Shown here: piece by piece, positions 33,061 through 35,217 of the stretch | Layout: every line of letters starts with the position of its first letter | Numbering within the stretch: the stretch's first letter is position 1 | Assembly: GCA_022652985.1 (NCBI GenBank) | Contig: JALCRY010000022.1 | Coordinates: forward strand, 1-35,217 | DNA: 35,217 bases | Reading direction: 5' to 3' | Source: Eubacteriaceae bacterium | Lineage (GTDB): Bacteria; Bacillota; Clostridia; Peptostreptococcales; Anaerovoracaceae | Position numbers and translations under genes: made by a program | Notes under the pieces: generated by a model | What the model saw: the letters and a program-made list of their open reading frames with translations, nothing else | What the model was told of the DNA's origin: nothing | Databases searched by the model: none

Positions 33061-34076
33061 TGAGAACAAATCTTAATGCACCCAACATGCAGATGGCCCT
33101 TCGCATAGCCGTCGGAATCATTGCCGCAGTCATTATCGCCCAGAATCTGGGCCTCGAATTCGCCGCATCGACATGCATCGTCACCCTGCTCGGGATCCAG
33201 TCCACGAAAAAAGAGACCTGGATCATTGCCGGAAAAAGAGTCGTCTCCCTGGCGTATACCATGTGTATCGTCATTGTAATGTACGAGCTCCTCGGCATAA
33301 ATCTGCGGGCTTTCTGCGCGGCAATTGTGCTGCTGACTTTCATCACTTATGCGATCGGCTGGAACCCCACGCTTTCGATAAACGTGGTCGTCCTCGTGCA
33401 CATCTTCATCCAGCAGGTCCCATTTTCCGGCGAACTCGTATTCAACGAGATCATCAGAGTCACTGTCGGTATGCTGATCGCCCTCGCCATCAACTGGAAA
33501 CTCCCTACCATGGAAAAACAGATGCGCCAGGATATCGTATATATCGAAAATGATATCCGGGACATCCTGCATACTTTCGCCGAAATACTGCGAGCCAATG
33601 AAAAGGTCTCCCCGGAAACTGCCGCACGCCTGACAGAACTGAGGCAGCATCTCATCAGCGGCAAAGAAAACGCCTACAAGTTTGAAAACAACAATCTTCT
33701 GCCTCACGCAAAATACTACGCCAACTACATTTCTATGCGTCAGACAGAAGGCCTTATCATTTACAACATATATAAACATATCCAGAAAATAGAGAAGTTC
33801 GACGAAAGCACCGACAAGCTTGCCGACTACATAGATGCGATCGGCCACGGCATCGCCATGGAGCATGAAATGGATGAAATCAAGGAGCAGTCAGCAGCTG
33901 CGGGCGAAGCGCTCGACAACATTCACCTCCCTGCAACCAACGATGAGCTGTACGAGATTGCGCTCAAATTCTTCATCATGGGCAGCCTGGAAGAAATGAT
34001 CGAAGCCAAAGAAAGATTCATCGAGACACTCACGCATGAAGAAATCACGCGTTACTGGACCGACGAGCACCGCTGA
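33061..34076 (+). CDS. Aromatic acid exporter family membrane protein
   Basis: The 338-residue protein has an N-terminal membrane half with about five to six spans (MALRIAVGIIAAVIIAQNLG, TCIVTLLGIQSTKKETW, WNPTLSINVVVLVHIFIQQ) and a C-terminal soluble helical half (about 155-338). This is the layout of the ArAE type 1 family, with its characteristic C-terminal domain. The family is named for aromatic acid export, but the substrate is untested for most members. It is monocistronic and converges on comF with a 10-bp gap, with no clear terminator. Confidence 0.82.
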
Positions 34077-34086
34077 TCCGGCGCGT

Positions 34087-34821
34087 TCAGGTTTCCTCCG
34101 GCATTACGAGATTGCCGCCGGCAGCGAACGTGAGCACATAGACTTTTTTTGCTCCGCTCGTTTTGAGAGCTGCGGCGCAGCTGTCGGCTGTACTGCCTGT
34201 CGTATAAATGTCATCAACCAGAAGGATATCCCGACCTTTTGTCACTGAGCCGGCATCCGGTTTTGCGGCAAAAGCGCCCTTGACATTTTCTATACGCTCA
34301 TATACCCCGAGCATCTTCATGGCTTCCGTGTGCTTCTCTCTGACCAGCAGTTCCGCATATGGTTTCCCGCTTTTTTTCGCAAATAATTCAGCAACTAACG
34401 CAGCCTGATTGAAGCCGCGTTTTTTCAGACGTAAAGAATGCACCGGCACGGATGTGACGATGTCATATTCCAGATCTTCATGTTCCATGCGGTCGAACAT
34501 TATCTCAGCGATTTCCCGTCCGATAAATGATTTCAGCCGGTATTTGTATTCCGTCACGACGGTCTTTTCATACAGCCCGTACTGTACACATGTAAATCCC
34601 CTGTCAAAAACATGGTTTACATTTCTGCAGTCGGTGCAAAGCTCATGGCGCCAGTTGTCATCAAGGATTTTCCCGCATTTGGCGCATGTCCTGCCGACGG
34701 CCCATCTCATCCGTTCTATGCATTTGTCGCAAAGGCCGTAAGTCCTTGTTTTGTCTATTACACTTCCGCAGCATATGCAGTATATCCTCTGCGGGAATAT
34801 TATATCGGTCATCAGATTCAT
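34087..34821 (-). CDS. comF: ComF family phosphoribosyltransferase-like protein
   Basis: The 244-residue protein has an N-terminal double zinc ribbon (CICC...CDKC and CAKCGK...CTDC) and a C-terminal PRTase fold with the PRPP loop DILLVDDIYTTGST. ComF proteins support DNA uptake during natural transformation; they bind single-stranded DNA handling partners. GGAG stands six nt before the ATG at 34821. No other competence gene is in the window. Confidence 0.93.
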   Translation of the reverse strand: MNLMTDIIFPQRIYCICCGSVIDKTRTYGLCDKCIERMRWAVGRTCAKCGKILDDNWRHELCTDCRNVNHVFDRGFTCVQYGLYEKTVVTEYKYRLKSFIGREIAEIMFDRMEHEDLEYDIVTSVPVHSLRLKKRGFNQAALVAELFAKKSGKPYAELLVREKHTEAMKMLGVYERIENVKGAFAAKPDAGSVTKGRDILLVDDIYTTGSTADSCAAALKTSGAKKVYVLTFAAGGNLVMPEET

Positions 34822-34874
34822 GACTGTCTCCGTTCATATTGGTGATCGCTCCTGCCAGTTTCCATATTTTACCT

Positions 34875-34883
34875 ATTATACCA
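34875..34883 (-). promoter_or_regulatory. Extended -10 promoter of comF
   Basis: TGGTATAAT on the minus strand lies about 50 bp before the comF start; no -35 hexamer is visible at the usual distance. Confidence 0.5.
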
Positions 34884-34915
34884 TACGTGCAGCTCGGGCC
34901 GCCATTGAAACAGCG

Positions 34916-35124
34916 CGATTGTTATACAATCGTGGTGCAATTTCCCCAAAAGCCGAAAAGTGCACCACCATTTTCAACATTTGCGGGCCCTAAGCGGCGA
35001 CGCAGAGGTGAATTCACCTGTTGAGTGCCAACTCAATCGCTGCAGCCCAGTGAATGGTGGTGCTGATCCGACAAAAATGAAAATCTGCACCAGTCAAGTC
35101 CATAATGTGGTGTAAATTGCATTC
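34916..35124. repeat. Palindrome-rich intergenic element
   Basis: Nested and serial inverted repeats fill this gene-free stretch. CGATTGT-N3-ACAATCG is at 34916-34932. GCACCACCATT (34962-34972) pairs with AATGGTGGTGC (35053-35063), enclosing a GGGC/GCCC and GCGGCGA/TCGCTGC stem and two hairpins, the perfect palindrome AGGTGAATTCACCT (35006-35019) and TTGAGT-N4-ACTCAA (35021-35036). Two diverged direct copies of a GTGGTGC...GAAAA...TGCACCA hairpin (34932-34968 and 35058-35096) flank the core. This looks like a cloverleaf. It could be the end of a mobile element, a transposon-derived repeat or a structured RNA. Confidence 0.7.
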
Positions 35125-35136
35125 GGTCATCATTTC

Positions 35137-35217
35137 TTAAGCTGCTCTCAGCAAAGGAACCAGTTTTTCCCGTTCATCATAGTATTCTGTCATACTGAAC
35201 ACTCTTGATTTTGTTGA
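35137..35217 (-). CDS. 3' end of an unidentified gene (runs off the window)
   Basis: The minus strand carries an open frame from the window edge to a TAA at 35137-35139, giving 26 residues that end SMTEYYDEREKLVPLLRAA. The acidic-basic helix-like composition suits a real C-terminus, and no other frame is open here. It is too short to name. Its place next to a palindrome-rich element makes a transposase-like gene one possibility, which I cannot show. Confidence 0.45.
   Translation of the reverse strand, partial: STKSRVFSMTEYYDEREKLVPLLRAA

Overview
The window looks like a chromosomal segment of an anaerobic Gram-positive bacterium of the Bacillota, most likely class Clostridia. The evidence is a T-box leader, a type III glutamine synthetase, a CdaA/CdaR/GlmM/GlmS cluster, a long-form ribosome hibernation factor, a lipoprotein solute-binding protein, strong GGAGG-type ribosome binding sites with several TTG/GTG starts, and several 2[4Fe-4S] proteins (aldo/keto reductase, flavodoxin-ferredoxin). 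Species cannot be told from this sequence. No rRNA, tRNA, phage or CRISPR locus was seen.

Layout. 1-6 kb: the 5' end of a flavin-reductase-like gene with an operator-flanked promoter, a secreted FN3-NlpC/P60 protein, an iron-sulfur aldo/keto reductase under a MerR-type promoter, and a MATE exporter followed by an unrecognised gene. 5.3-8.4 kb (minus): a polar amino acid ABC transporter (binding protein, permease, ATPase) translationally coupled to a flavodoxin-ferredoxin protein. 8.5-10.2 kb (plus): C39-like protein, VanZ-like protein, YjbQ. 10.2-12.5 kb (minus): AEC transporter and CCA-adding enzyme, both with -10 boxes almost touching their start codons. 12.5-13.6 kb: no gene, but three different tandem repeat arrays, one of five 85-bp units that each carry a 12-bp inverted repeat. 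13.6-14.6 kb: a cysteine synthase homologue.

14.7-18.9 kb (plus): an asparagine-type T-box leader followed by asparagine synthetase and type III glutamine synthetase. 19.0-20.3 kb: an NhaC-type antiporter. 20.3-32.7 kb: ten minus-strand genes with short gaps, in transcription order hpf, cdaA, cdaR, glmM, glmS, ahcY, aminotransferase, M20 amidohydrolase, DUF362 protein, gltX. They combine ribosome hibernation, c-di-AMP synthesis, amino-sugar precursor synthesis, S-adenosylhomocysteine recycling and glutamyl-tRNA charging. Upstream of hpf is a highly structured 165-bp intergenic segment that fits the position of the raiA-motif noncoding RNA.

33.0-35.2 kb: an aromatic-acid-exporter-like membrane protein, comF, a palindrome-rich intergenic element, and the 3' end of an unidentified minus-strand gene. 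The observations most worth following up are the 85-bp inverted-repeat array, the hpf-linked RNA candidate, the Asn T-box over asnB-glnN, the AdhR-like operator, and the structured element at the right edge.
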